A program made the translations under genes and the position numbers. Shown in pieces: positions 1 through 13,084 of a stretch of 64,000 nucleotides of DNA. Source of the DNA: Hyparrhenia diplandra. Its lineage: Eukaryota > Streptophyta > Magnoliopsida > Poales > Poaceae. The stretch covers positions 1-64,000 of the forward strand of contig JADLZK010007175.1 in the NCBI GenBank assembly GCA_015847255.1. Reading direction: 5' to 3'. Positions within the stretch are counted from its first letter, which is position 1. Each line of letters starts with the position of its first letter. The notes beneath the pieces were generated by a model that was not told the DNA's origin, searched no databases, and worked only from the letters and a program-made list of their open reading frames with translations.

Positions 1-1653
1 TGCGGTTGGATTAAATTCGGCGGTGATGCGGCGGTAGTGATGAGCGATTCTGTAGTAGTGTTCTAGTTGCACAAAGGTCGATCGAGAGGAAGAACTAGAA
101 GCTTGCTGAGCAGCCACTTTGGAGTGTTTTGTGTCACGTAAAAGTCACAGGTGAAGTAGTCTAGGTTTAGAAAATTTTTAATGAGTATACACTGTATCTA
201 CTCTGATAAGCCTGGCTGCTTCAGACAACAACACTTCTTCCTCCACCCCACACCCTGGTTGTCCGGGTACGTGTGGTGGGGTTGTCTTGCCTGACTGCTT
301 TTACTGTCGAAGCAGCTTGAAGCATACGCTACTACTCCCTCCATCCAAATTGAAAGTCATTCTAATTTTACGGAGATTTAAAAGCATTTCCAGAAGTTTG
401 ACCAGAAAATAGATATATTATTACGAAAATATAGTGCTTGAAAAATCTAATGATACTTGGAGTTTGACATTCTAAATGTATCTTGTGCGTATAAATTTGG
501 TCGACTTAAGATGATTTTCTGACCCACTCGATTCGACTTACGAACACTGAGATGGGCGCCTACTAGTAGTCCCACTTTTTGTTACTTCTGCGCCCTTTTA
601 CTTATTTGCGCCGTATGACGTTTTATTAGTTCTTAGCACTTTGGGCTATCGAGTACTCTCTTGTGTGAAAGCTCGATGATTTTCAGCAATCACTCTGCTG
701 GCCGATACTTAAGCCACAAATGTCGAATTTATTGCCTATATGCTCACTCAGTTCGAGCACCTTTTTGCCGAAAATACTTTGCACCGTTTGTTAGTGTGTT
801 TGCTTACAGCTTCACTCGTGGATTAGTCATGCATCGTAGTATGTACATACTCTACTATATTTCCTCTCTTAATGATCGCGAAGCTGAAAGCCAGCACACG
901 ACTGAAATATCGAAGAAGCCCGAGGAACAATTGGCACGGCCACTTACATGAGTCTAGCTACTGAGGGGAAAGTTTTTGTCTAGCTACTTACTGTCGATCT
1001 TTCCATGAAGTTTGTGGCAGAACACGCCGATATGAAGCTCTTTGTGATCTCCCCCATGTGGAGTAAGACTTGCAACATGGTAGTATATTTGCACCCTGTT
1101 GCAAGAGTAAAATTTCCCCTGTACCACCAGAACAGCCCACTCACCCTTGCCAATTTTATTGGCCGACGTCATCCCTCTACTACAAGCGAGGATCCCGGAT
1201 AGCTTGATTATGTATGCGCAAGAGTGTCGTGCAAAAATTCCATTGTGAGATACCAACTGCAGAAAGTCAAAACAGCAAATAAAACATGCGTACCTTGAGT
1301 CGGGCATGAAGATTATGTTGAAACAAATGAACCAATGCTCTGGATCTGCGTCCACGCTTGCCTGTATATGATGGCCTCGTGCTCGAGCGACGAGGTTGGC
1401 TCTAGGAACTGGGCCATCATATATAGGCCAATCATTAACAAACTAGCCAAAGATTCCTGGGTCTTGGACCATGTTTTGGTTTGCTTTGCCCCATCACTCC
1501 TGGTCCATATACAAGACGAGATAGAGCTGCTCTTGCCTCAGGAATGCTGCAAAGCGCGGACTAACACATTAGCCATGGCTGCGCAAGACTAGGCTTGTAC
1601 ACGAACGTATGACTAAGTAGAGTCGAAGGAACAAATGGAAGTTGCCCTAGTTA
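1..1653. other. Intergenic, no supported gene
   Basis: AT-rich DNA with only short open frames and no recognisable protein. At about 335-360 a ctccctcc-type end followed by a diverged body resembles one end of a Stowaway-type MITE; I could not find the matching second end. The minus-strand frame of 123 codons at 984-1355 matches nothing I recognise and is probably chance. Confidence 0.5.
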
Positions 1654-1872
1654 TTTAATGTGCTTACGTGCGAAATGGGGTTTGTTCACATATATAGATT
1701 GGTACAATCAAGCCTATATATAATATATAGATGCTGACACTTTGACAAACTCAACAACTTATTTTGATAAACTATGCGTGAGAGAATGGGGAAACCTAAA
1801 TTTTGTTTAATGTGCTGAGGAAATGGGGTTTGTTCATATAGATTGAAATCAAGCCTATATATATAGATGCTA
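1654..1872. repeat. Pair of diverged direct repeats
   Basis: Two copies of a segment that runs through 'tttaatgtgct', 'aaatggggtttgttca' and 'caagcctatatatatagatgct' (shown here in parts) lie at about 1654-1735 and 1806-1872. The second copy is slightly shorter. The spacer carries no repeat. This looks like a local duplication in intergenic DNA. Confidence 0.75.
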
Positions 1873-3807
1873 GATTTCATACCTCCCTTTGTGCAAGCAA
1901 ACTATTTTGAACAAATCATTTTTAGTCCATCGTTAAAATCGGTGTATTTAAGTTATTTTTGCTGACAAAGAACTTTGATTTTTTAAAAGCATATTTTTTG
2001 TTTATGTTTTTACTAAAAACATTTATTTTTGGAATTAGAATTCATCCCAAATAGTTTCATAAATGATTATAATTTATCACATGAAATGTTTCTTGAGAGA
2101 ATGTGGATCAAAAAGTTCCTATGAGAATCTAGATCTCTACTTAAATGCACCCTAGTTCTGACTGACCCCTCCACAGCAAGGCAGGTGTTGCGTATCAACA
2201 GACACTTCCTCCTCGGAAATTTGCCTATATGTTATCTAGCCTATTACCTCGATCTATTATATTTTGCTTGTATCCTACCAGAAAGGCAAGGGGGCACTGC
2301 TATGACATGGATCTTGTCATACTAGTACCTGCTGATATAGAAGGAATATAAATTGGTTAGAATGTTAACTAATAAAAATTAGAAGATGTATACATTATAA
2401 TGTTGGTAATGTAATATATTTTTAGTGAAAGATTTTCAACATTCTAATGTTGATAACTAAATATATGTTAGTAAATGATCTGGTTTGTTGCGTGAATAGT
2501 TTGATAGAACATCATGTGCTAGTGGATGTTGGCAAAAGAAATAGTTAGTGGGGTTTATTTTATAAGATACTAGTGAATTCTTGCAGCGTTCTTTGCGGGT
2601 ATACAAGTAAAATTTAATTTAATCTAGCTAACGAGGAATTTAAAAAGTAATTTCAATAATGAACTACAGAAAAGGCATCATGTTAATCTTGGATCATCAA
2701 CTTTATCAAAGAAAACATAGGCTACTAACTTATGGAGGATAATATTTGGGCTGAACATCCAACATAAAAATTATCAGTTTCCGGTATGAGGTAGATTTGA
2801 GAAAGCACTAACGCTAATGATCCAACATACCTTCGGTTGCTTGTCTTCTAATAATATTTAACTCGAAGAAAATCTAGAGGAGCATGTACTTAACTTTTAG
2901 AGGAAGAGGTATATATATGCAAGAACATGATATCATATCTCCATTTTTCTTCCCACGCCATCAAAACTGCATTCTATCTCATGGGTTGCAAAAAATAGAA
3001 AAAAAAAGAATAGCGCAACATTACCTCCAATTGTGGACGGATCTCATCCTTCGTCTTCCCGCTCGTATACAACACAGGATGGTCTTCTCTTCCGCATTGG
3101 AGCACTGGTCAAATTATCTCCTCCCTGCATTTTCTTCTCCTTCCATATGCCACGGCGTGTGCATGTGTGGCGGCGGCAGGTGCATGCTCAAAACACATGG
3201 GTGGTTATGCAGCTACGAATTTGTGGTTGCCTACAGCGTGGGCATCGCCGATGCTAGGGTCGGGCCTCTACTGCTGGCAACGGGGGCGGTCGCAACGAGC
3301 GAATGGCTGGGGCAATACAGTGTTGACGAGCGAGGCAGAGCTTCGATCGCAGAGGTGATGTTGTGCCTCAAATGTCTATCTTCTCCCTGAGCCAGGTGAT
3401 CCTGTCAACTTCATGATGGCCGAGCCGCCAAAGTGGAGCGCGGCCGATCTAGGAGAAGCCTATGGACACGTGTAGTTGTGCAGTGATGGCGAGTGGTGTA
3501 GAGGCATGACAGAGGCGGAGCAATTCATTTAAACCCTAAACCGCACAGTGGTGCATGCTGCAGCAGAGCAACTTCTGGTGGAACGGTGAATACATGGCTG
3601 GAGGGAGACCAAACGCGAACAGGCAGGAATGACTCTTCAGTTGTATGCTTCAGTTGTATTGGTTAGTGAGCGGTGGGATCCATCTGCTGACGTGGCTTTC
3701 TGAGGAAATGCGTGAGAGGGGTAGATAGTGGGGTTTGTTCTTCTAGAAGTAGTAGATATAGATATAGATATATTGTATGTTTTTCTATGTTGACCATCTG
3801 GATCTCT

Positions 3808-4054
3808 CACGCAGGGCGATGAATGACCAGGACAATTGCTATTATCGATCTCTCTCTCCTTCCTATTTATCAGCTTAATAACTTATGCTGTGTAGATGCC
3901 TAAAAACCTATTGGAGAACAAGGATCCGTCCACGCAGGGCGATGAATGACCAGGACAATTGCTATTATCGATCTCTCTCTCCTTCCTATTTATCAGCTTA
4001 ATAACTTATGCTATTGTAGATGCCTAAAAACCTATTGGAGAACAAGGATCCATC
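3808..4054. repeat. 123-bp perfect-register tandem duplication
   Basis: A 123-base unit (3808-3930) is followed directly by a second copy (3931-4054). Both begin cacgcagggcgatgaatgac and end near aacaaggatc. The copies differ by about one inserted base and one or two substitutions, so the duplication is recent or the sequence is under little divergence. Confidence 0.93.
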
Positions 4055-4544
4055 CCTGCACGGTAGCAATGCATTGACTTCCGCTTGGCACATTTAGATA
4101 GTGAGGCCAAAAGTCTCCAATAAGGTATCTATCACACTACGTGGCGGAGTCCAACCACGGGGAAAGGCCCAATCACCCATAAAAGACTAGTCAGATGATA
4201 GGGGAAGGGGTGACTCTCCCTTTTAGGTAACTTCTCCTCCCAAGTTAAGCAAGGTGGGGATTAATTTGGGCGTGCATGGTGCCGCCTACAGCGTTGTCGT
4301 CGGCCCAAGCGCGCATGCGTGTTGCCGCCTACGGTTGTGCGCAGCCAAACCATGCTCACGTTGAGCTGACTCGCGCCTACAGTTTGTGCGCGCTGGCAAA
4401 CCACATATCGACTTCGCCTACTGTTGTGCTGGCCATGTTGCCCTAGGATGTCCTCGGCACTACTACTTTTATTGGCCTAACAAATTTCCCCTCCACTACC
4501 ATTTGTTAGGCCAGCAAATATATCTACATTTTTTTAGCGGTAAA

Positions 4545-5240
4545 ACTCCATGGTAGCGGCGTCCCGTCGACAGCGGCGCATTTAGTGACTTATGGTGGAA
4601 CATGCCCACGGGGTTCAGATCCCTTTTGGATGCTGGTGCTCGCATTTTCTGGATTCTGAGGATTTTTGGCGCTATGCATTAAGTGGTAGGCGTCCCGTCG
4701 TCGGCAATGGCGCATCTGTGACTGTGAAGCTCAAGATTTCGCGAGCTTCGATCATTCCGAATATACTTGTAGGGGTAGGGTTTACATCGTGTGTTCATTA
4801 GGGGTGAGTGTCGTGGCGTGTGTTGGCGTCTACGTTTCTTGGTGTAATCTCAAAACAAATGTTTTGAAGTCGCCTAGTCAAGGGAGAACATATTTTGCGG
4901 TCAAAGCATAGCTTGGCACAGGGACAAGTAAGGAATAGGAGACATAGTAAATGCGTCGTAGAGCCCGATAATTTGATTGAGTTAGTTAGGTCCTTGTGGT
5001 GGAACATGTCACCGAGTTTAAGTCGACTTAGCTTCGGGTGTTCGCCATTGATTTATTCTAGAATTTTTATTGATATGCTTTAGAGTGGTAGCGGCGTTCC
5101 GTCAACAACGAGGCGCCGGCGAGGAATCTTACATTTGTCGGCTAAGTTCTTTGGAGGTGCTCATAAGAATAGGGTTTCGCGTGCGTGTGTTCATAGGAGG
5201 TGAGAGTGGGTTCATGTGAATGTAAGTCGTTGTGTACGAT
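4545..5240 (+). repeat. Diverged tandem repeat, possibly old LINE 3' ends
   Basis: Two related blocks, about 4549-4850 and 4995-5230, share in order 'gtggtggaacatg', a ttttctgga/ttctagaat stretch, 'gtggtag(c)ggcgt(t)ccgtc' and a GT-rich end with 'gtgtgttcata/tagg.ggtgag'. The GT-rich end resembles 3' ends of grass LINEs. There is no intact frame. The assignment is weak. Confidence 0.4.
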
Positions 5241-5747
5241 GGCACTAAAAACAATAGGTGTATATGGGACAATTACTCAAAACATTAATGTAATGTGCCA
5301 AAAATAATTAGAAATTAAAAATGATAATTAGAAAATAATTATATTCAATTTGTGCATGTAAAGGAGTTCTCTCGGTTTTTTAAAGAGTCCGTGGCGGCCG
5401 CGACACCCTCTAGCGCCTCTCTGCGCCTCGCGGGACCTAGCCCACCGCAGGTTACCCGGCGCCAGAGCGAAGAAGGCGGCGGTAAGGTTTAGTGACCTTT
5501 CACAGCTTTGAAAATACATCTTTATTGTCAGTGCACGAGCCTTTGGAGTATATTATTTCGGCACTTCGGCAAAGACCTATTTCTTGTATGCCTTGAAAAC
5601 ACGGCAAAAAAAAAACTTCCGGCAACGAGTGTTTTTGTGCCAGTAAAGTGTTTTTGCCATGTGCCTTTTTCCCTGGGCAAATTTTATTAGACCACTTTTG
5701 AGGCCTAATAAATCAATTCAAATAGAAAAAGTTTTTAACTACAAAGT

Positions 5748-7134
5748 TGTATAAGCGCCGGCATTTCGAGAGCGGTTGGGTGCCTGGTGCGGCAATAAAG
5801 ATTTATAAGCGCGTGGCCTCCTCCTTCGATGGCGTAGCGCATAGATGAACCTGCCTTGGCCCGGTTTATCTGGTTGGAGGAGGGAGAGGCCCGCGACGTC
5901 CAGCGAGTGTCCATCGCGTGCTTCGTGTTATCTCCAGCTCGAAAGGTGAGCTGCGGTAGTTGCAGCGCTGACGCGTGGGAGAAGCTGGCGGGTCTCGAAG
6001 CCCACGATGCGTGTAGTTGGTGGTGAGGTGGTGTGGCCGGTTTCTCTAAAAGTGTGAGCCGGAGTTGAAAGCGAATGTCGAATGCTCCTCTAATGAGGCA
6101 TTGCTCCCCCTTTTATAGGAAGGAGAGGGGTAGTATTTTACAGCGGTGGACACCTAGGTGGCTGAATTCGAGTACGCTGACTTACGGTTGCATGTGCGCG
6201 CCGAGGATGGTGAGGCTTGGATGTGAAAGCAGCGAACCGCGGCGTCACGGATCCGATGCGCGTGCGTGGCGGCGAGAGGGCCACAGTGGCGTCCCTCACG
6301 GTCGCGCCATGGCGAGCGGCGGTCGAGTCGTGGCTATGCGTGTCGAGTGCGGTCGCGGCCCATGCGGTAGGCGTTTTGCGGTGCTACAGGGAAATGAACG
6401 TAGTCACCACCGTTTTCACGGTGCTTAGGGTAGCGTAACATGTCGTCCGTTGAGCTTTGCGTCGTCGGAGTCGGTCCCGGATTGGGAGGCGATGAGCGAT
6501 TCGGTGTAGGGCGTGTCGATGGCGCTGCGGCGCCTCGCTGCGCGAATGCACCACCCGCGTGAATCGCGCCCGGTTTCCCTTTCCTCGGAGGCGAACCTCC
6601 CGCGCCCGAGTGCGGCGTCCACTGGAAGCGGGCCTAGTTGGGCTTACCTCACGCGGGGATGGAAGCGCTGGTCTCCGCGGTGAGCGAGTTTTGGCGCCGG
6701 GTGGTGAGCTAAGGCCACTCGTGGCGGCGAGATCTCGACGTGCGGTGAGCTGAGGCCCGGCCTGCACGTGCAGCGAGAGATGCGTGGTGGAGTCGAGCCA
6801 TGGGATTTGTGCTGGCTGTCGGCGTGGAGGCGTCATGGTTAGATTGTTTTGCGCGGAGGTCCTGGAGCCTTGTCAGCCGTGGCGTGATGAGCTCTTTGCG
6901 TCTGAGTGGTGACTCCATTTGGGCGGCTTTGTGGGCGTGCAGTGCAGGCGATCTCGTAGGCGATTAAAGGTCGTCGATGTGGCGTGGTGGCTCCATGGCA
7001 CAGTCCATCGTCGTCGAGGGCCGTCCCTCACGTGCTTGGGATGATAAGCGGGCTAGAGTTTTCTCTTGGGCCTTGGCGAGCCGGCAATTCTCATAGTTTG
7101 GAGAATGTCACCGCCCAATATTTAGGTCCCAAAC
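5748..7134 (-). repeat. LTR A (left, 3' LTR of left unit)
   Basis: About 1.39 kb. It matches LTRs B and C across landmarks 'ggcaataaag', 'tcgatggcgtagcgc', 'taatgaggcattgctcccc' and the end motif 'tagtttggagaatgtc..cccaatattt.ggtccc'. The left edge is degenerate (tgtataagcgcc against TGTCGGCG in LTR B), so the start may be off by some bases. This is the most diverged of the three LTRs. Confidence 0.88.
6111..6117 (-). promoter_or_regulatory. TATA box of LTR A
   Basis: TATAAAA followed by GGGGG on the minus strand, in the same LTR position as in LTRs B and C. It lies next to the conserved 'gcaatgcctcattaga' segment. It is likely the core promoter for leftward transcription from this LTR. Confidence 0.65.
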
Positions 7135-8236
7135 CGGTATGCCCGAGCCGGCGGTGAGGACGTCGCGATTCGGCTGATCTCCGTCGCCTGGTTTGTTTCT
7201 CACGAGGGGGTGGATTTAGATCTACAATGGGTCTTGGCCTTGGCCTCCCAGTTGGAGTGTAGCCGAGGGCCTCGAGTGGAATAGCCAGTTCCTTCGAGGT
7301 CTTTACACATATCTCGCCTGCGCAAAGGCGAAAGCTTGAGCTCTTAAAGTGCAGCTTATTTGTAGGAATACAGTGTCCATTTTGGTGGGCGGCGAAGGCG
7401 CACGCTGTGCGCCAAGGTCGCGGGCCTCCCTGGAAGAGCTTTTGATCATACGGCTCCTCGTCGCCCTCACGAAGGGAGGAGGAGAGACCACGTCTACGCA
7501 ATGCCTGCATGGCCCGAAGATGTGTACCGTGCTCCGGTGGCGTTATGGCGATTAGTGCATTTAAGCGGGGGTGCGTGCGCCTGCGGAGCAAAAGGAGTGC
7601 GGCTATGTGATCCGAGGATTCACATGAGAACCTGCGGACACGCTTAGCGAGATCGAGTTTTAGGCGGACCAACGGGGCTCTGTGGGCACTCCACGGATGG
7701 GACATCTCTATAAGCGGTACCAGCGGGCCGCCCAGTTAGAAATCCAGAGGCGGGGGCGGGTATAAGCGTTGTGCATTTCCCTCTGTGCACGGCGCGAGGG
7801 TTATCACGGCGTGGCAAAGACACCATGCGTGGGCCTGCTGTAACCTGCACGGAGGCGTAGGTGTGGTCATGCTGAGGCTGCGTTTGGTTTTCAGCGGGAA
7901 GCGCGAATCAGCGGGCCCGGCACTTTTTGCCTTACTCCAGGTGAGCGCCTGCGTGATATGGGTGGCCGGGGCGTTTTACCCGGCGGAAGGCGAAGGCGTC
8001 TAAGTAGCCCTTGCCCGAGGTGGCGCGTGCCCCATTGCGATCGCGATGGGGCCCAGCGATCGCCACGTCTTCTTGTCGAGCGCGGGTCGATGCTGCGTCA
8101 AGGTGCGTATATCGCGCGAAAGCGGTTACCGCCGCGGCAGCGTGCGTTTGGATGGCGGTCGCTCCATGCGTGAGCCGAAGTCCATTCCAGAGAGTCGAGT
8201 TTTGGTTGCTGAGCCCGGCGGTTTGCCTTCCCTTCC

Positions 8237-8244
8237 TATAAATA
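8237..8244 (+). promoter_or_regulatory. Internal antisense TATA box, left unit
   Basis: TATAAATA on the plus strand preceded by 'cccttcc', about 200 bases before the ATG of the antisense ORF at 8439. The same motif and context occur in the right unit. It points toward the interior of the element, opposite to the LTR promoter. Confidence 0.6.
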
Positions 8245-8438
8245 TGTATTGCAGCTTGGCCTTGTGGTAGACTGCTCCTATGCTTTGCGCCGCCTTCTTG
8301 CCTTCTTCATTTGCGGCAATCCGGAGGTAGAGATAGTGTACCAGGAGAGATGAGAGGGAGGGTCACTTGCAGCTTAGCGGCTTCGATGTGTCCGGGGTTG
8401 CTAAGCGGTTGCCACGCCCTTCAGCCTCCCTTTCATCC

Positions 8439-11400
8439 ATGGTCGCGGTCGGCGGGTAAGCGGTGGCGGTAGCGAGGTGTTCGATCTTTCGTCGAGCGTG
8501 GCGAGGAACGGCGGCGGCGGCGGAGGAAAAGCTCCGAGCGTCACCGTCGATGAAAGGGAAAAGCTATGCTTGATCGCGACACCTGCAGGTAAGCCTTGGC
8601 CACGGAGTGGATTGCTCGGATTGGGTGAGGACGCTAACCCTCTGATAGCTGCAGTGGTGAGGCTTGATGGATCTTTCACCCGTAGCGGCCGGTATGCGGC
8701 GGGCGGTTCGTGCAGGCGATCCTCCACCTGCTATGAAATGCGAAGCTTCATCGTCGCCCCGAACTTTCGATCTCCGGGCATACGCCATCGCCGTCACCCT
8801 TTCAGCGAGGATTCACGAGATCGAGCGCGTGGGACCTACTGTTGTGGTTCTTCAAAGCGGACGTACCACACCGCCCGCCGATTTGCTTGTCGCCAGCCGC
8901 GGGCTGCCCGGCGTTGGAAGCTGTCGCGGCTCCAGAATCGCTTCGGGCGGGCGAAGCCGAACGGTGATGGAGTACATCGTCTCCGAGCTCACACTCCTCC
9001 AACGAGGGGTGGCAAGATCGGTGGTTCTACTACCTCGCCTTATAGCGGCGAGAGCAGCGCTTCAGGTGGCGCACGAGGCGGAGTCCTCAAGCATCGCGCG
9101 AAGTGGAGGCTGGGCCCCTGGGAGGATCATCCTAAAGCCGGTTGGAGGGCCTAAGGCGGGGAAGCTGTCCTAGCGGCTGAGGGAAGAGGCGGCGGAGGCC
9201 TCTGCCCAGCCGTGCGTGCGCCCGCTTTTCGCATGCGGCGTCAGTGAGGTGTTACGCAGATTGATAGCTCGCTTTGCTCTTATGTGCAAAGATGACCCAC
9301 GAGCGCGGCGGTCTTGGTGCGTCTTGAGATGTCGAGGGCGCTACGCTTTCCCACGTACTTGATAGCGCTTTGGCCAAGAGCGTGAGGATGCGTTGGGGTC
9401 AACACCCGTCACACATATCGAGAGATCCCCATGCCCGGCCCAGGGGTATATACTCCACAGTGGTAAAAGTGCTTCTTGGCGGTGTCCCTTGCATTGCTTT
9501 GGTGCGTTGTATGCCGCCATGGCGGTTCTCACTCTTTCCTCTCGCGAGCGTCATCGAACTACTGTGACTCCCGTCGTCGCGGCATTTGGGCGCCGGCCAG
9601 TAGGAAGCGTGCGAGGCAGCTTCGAGCGAGGCTGCGAGCGCGCCACTTTGGCGTTGCGAAGGAGGAGAGAAGAAGAGCGTGGCTCGCGATGAAGCGTGTC
9701 GCGAGCGCGAGCCGGGGCGGAGTCAGCGTCTACCTGGACCGCAGAAGGGCGAGGTCAACGGAGAGGACGGCGGTCTGCGTGAACTGCGTCACGGATGATA
9801 GCGTCATGCACCGGTGGACGCGAGCCATGGGGCCTCCCGACCGAGTCGCTCCCGCTCTGAGCGGGCGAGCACGGCGTCGAGCTGCTTGGCTGCGGCGTCT
9901 TGGGGCTCTTCGGCGAAGTCCTCGGGACCGTGGCGTTGGCCATGTAGGCACCTGCAATCCGCAGTGAGCAGAAGAAGGGAAGAGTAGCGGCGCCTCTTTG
10001 TCGCTTGAGTACCCGGCGGCGCTTAGCGAAAACGCGGTTGAGGGCGAAGCGGCGACGAAATCGTCCAGCCGTTAAATGCGAGCGTCGTGAAGACGTAGCG
10101 TCAGTCGCGGCGCGGGTAGCACGTCATCACGGCCTGCGTCGGCGCCGAGAGCGTCCACCGAACCCCGTGCGCTTTAAGCCTTTGCAATCTTGATTTTCTT
10201 GGCGTATATGGTTGCGCGCTTGTTTTTTGTCGCTTGACTTTAGGAAAGCGGGGGCCTGCCACGTTATACACTTTTTAAGAAGGAGGCCTAGAGGCTGAGT
10301 GCACAATCCTTCCCGCGGCGCCAGGCAATCCGATACGGAGTACACCGCGGCTGCGTCGAGATCCTCGTAGTACCGGCCCGAGCCCCAAGTAGAATTGATT
10401 CGCTCCAACGCCCGAGCCCAGCGCGTACAGACATGGTAAGCGTGGTAGGTTAGGCTGCCAGTAGATGGTAATCCTAAAACACGAAAAGAAGCACCGGTCA
10501 GCGCCGAGACACCGGCTTCAGTGCGAAGCAAAGTAGAAAGCACTTGCGAAAGGCGTCGCGCCCACCCCGAAGAGGTAGTCCCTTTGTTGAAGGGATTCGC
10601 AAGAGGCTCTTGGCAGCGAAGAGCAGCGCAAATTATAAAGCTTGCTGCGGCTGACCTGGCGCCTGACCGCCTGGCCCGACTTCCGGCGCTCCGCATTAGC
10701 CGGGTTGAGAAGCGGCCCTTGGCGAAAGCCGTCGCCCGGCCATGGCGAGGCGGTGCACAGTAATTGACTCAGGGGCCCCACTGGACTTCCTGGTCGGTTT
10801 CCCAGGCTGCGGAGAATTTAGGTGGGGAGATAATATCCTCCCCGGAGAGCGATTCGGCGGGGCGGTCCGCCCTCACGACCACGGGCCGAAATGCGAGGGG
10901 TCATAACTGCAGCGGTCCAGCCGATGATAGATCACGAGGTCTTGGGTGGAGGACCCATGGCGGGGAATCCAGGTGCGATTGAGCGTAGGGGCTAAGCGGT
11001 CCGGGGAGATTCTCGCCATTGCCCGTCTCGCGGAAGTCGGCGCTGATACTTAAGTATCTTGATGGCCATCCTGCTGCATGTCCTTTGTGCTAGCGTCTTG
11101 ATGAGTAGTATTGTAGATTCGCGAGACTCTCATTAAACCGCTGAGAAATCCAGAGCTCATACGGAACGTCTGAGCTGGAATACCCTTGGTCAAACTTCGG
11201 GTGAAGTTGTCCCGAGGCCTAGAACCTCCGGCTTGCTGCCCTCGCCGAGGAAAGTCAGTGGACCACAGGTGTGATCAGGCAGTCGAGTCAGCAAGATGGC
11301 GGTGACATGGCTTCCGAGATGAGCCGATTTTGAGAGGAGGCTTCCGGACCCGGTCCCTTGAGGGTTCGAAGAGGCCCATGGCTTGGCGGGGACGGTCGGG

Positions 11401-12340
11401 GAGGCGGCCTTGGCGGAGGTGTCGCGGCGCTGCCTGAACACTTGCGCGCTCGGCGAGTTGGTGTCGAGGCGAGACCCTCGGGAAGGAAGAAGCCGAGCAG
11501 TGATGCCGGGCACTACTATGCCGAAATTTTGGCGACTGAGGCCCGCAGTCGCGTCCTTATCACTCGGTAGCTTTTCCGTTCACCGATTGCTTCGTTTTCT
11601 TTGGCGCCCATCTTTGCGTGCGTGCGAAGCGGTAGGAAAGGTCGCCGAGGAGCCGTAGACGCGCCGCACGCGCAGCTTTGCGAGCACGAAGCAAGAAGTC
11701 ATGCACGCCCAGAGGATGCCGTACATGCGACTTAGCAGTAAGCGCTTTCAGAGGCCGGACAGCCTAGAAAGTTAGTGAAGCTACGACGGCTCGCGTGCGC
11801 GCGTGGCGTATCCTTCGGTCAGGAAGCTCCGGGCGCCGCAACCGAGCGGCGACGGCATTCATGCTCTATGCGGTGAGTACGCTCCGCTTCGATGATGGAG
11901 TCCAGAGAGCGGCTGCGCGGTAGCCAGCGAAGGGAGCTTCTTCCTCGGCTTCAAGAATGTGGCGAGGAGGAGGAGTTGATCCACGCCCGAGAGGGATCAC
12001 GCCGCATGCCGCCAAGGCTAAAAGTCTGTCTATAACTTTTAGTGGATAGGCGCGGCTGCTAGCGTCGCCAGCGTTTGCGAGGCAGTGTGTCGTGCTCGCA
12101 GAGTCCCACCTCTGAGGACGCAGCGAGGAGATGGTGAGCGCCATGTAGATATTGCAGAGATGTCTGTCGAGGTGCGGCGCCACCCTCGCGACTCGCCCGA
12201 GGCGTTGCTGCGTCGCAGTAAAGCCTCCCTGCGTCGGCGGCCATAGTGAGCGCACAAGCAGATGAGGCACTCGCTTGCACTCGTCCTTCCGCGCCAGAAA
12301 GATTTGGAGCTTGCCAGAGATGATCGTAGCGCGTAAACAA
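8439..12340 (+). pseudogene. Antisense ORF, gypsy-type transposon domain protein, left unit (broken)
   Basis: This is the plus-strand gene in the element's 3' region, opposite to gag-pol. The start is placed at the ATG in 'ctccctttcatccatgg', which aligns with the start in the right unit. The frame is cut many times. Fragments align with the right unit, where a 'YYEIELHHL' motif is readable. That motif is typical of the plant 'putative gypsy type transposon' domain (PF04195), found in grass Tat elements between integrase and the 3' LTR. The domain would lie near 8650-9150, with a long charged, probably coiled-coil tail to about 12300. Its biochemical role is not known. The end is approximate. 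Confidence 0.55.
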
Positions 12341-13084
12341 TACCTATGCCGCCCGAGGTGCATGCCTGGCGAGGTGCACTCTATAGTTTTAGGATTTCTA
12401 GCGTTTCGGAATCTCGTTTGTGTGTGGCGAGTGGCTCGCTTTTCGCGACGATCGCGCGAGACGATGCCGTGGGCGCCCACGCGATCCATCCCGCGGAGTG
12501 CAACTTCAAGAGGCGTCCAGAAGGTGCCTCGATTTATGCAGGGCTTTTCGACGGTTTGTCGTCTGCGCGACGCTACTTAGCTTAAGCGATTAGTTTGAGT
12601 ATGCGCGCGAGAAAACACCGTTGCTGAAAAAGTTTTTGAGAGAGGAGGGTCCCAGAAGTCCCCGATGTAGCCCAACCGAGGAGTTTTAGTCTTGTCTTTG
12701 GGCGAGGCTAAAGGCATCTCCCGCTTAAGGTTGTTACACAAGAAGCACTTTTGCGTAAAAGATGCTGATCTTTTATTGAGTAAAAGACTTTCGATGATGT
12801 GACTTCTAGTCGCGTAAAGGGTAGAAGCGGCGTAGGCGTTCTATGTTCGAGCGTTGGAAGTAGACTTACGCCCTCCCTCGTTCCTCGACTTGTAGGTCGG
12901 GCCTTAATGGCGGCAGTGAAAATAAGGCCCTTCCCGGAGGTAGCGTGAGTTTGGCGGCAGCCCTTTGTCGTGCCATGAGCGGCTGAGCTGCGGGAATTGC
13001 CGTTGACTTACGGAACTCGAGGCTGCCGGCGAAGCGTGATAACTAGCGAGCCTGACGGTAGCTTGGCGTCTCTCGGCTGAATCG

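Noticed and set aside
11866..12489. Minus-strand frame of 207 codons in the left retroelement unit
   Set aside because: It is a shadow of the plus-strand antisense ORF's C-terminal part and is not conserved as a frame in the right unit.
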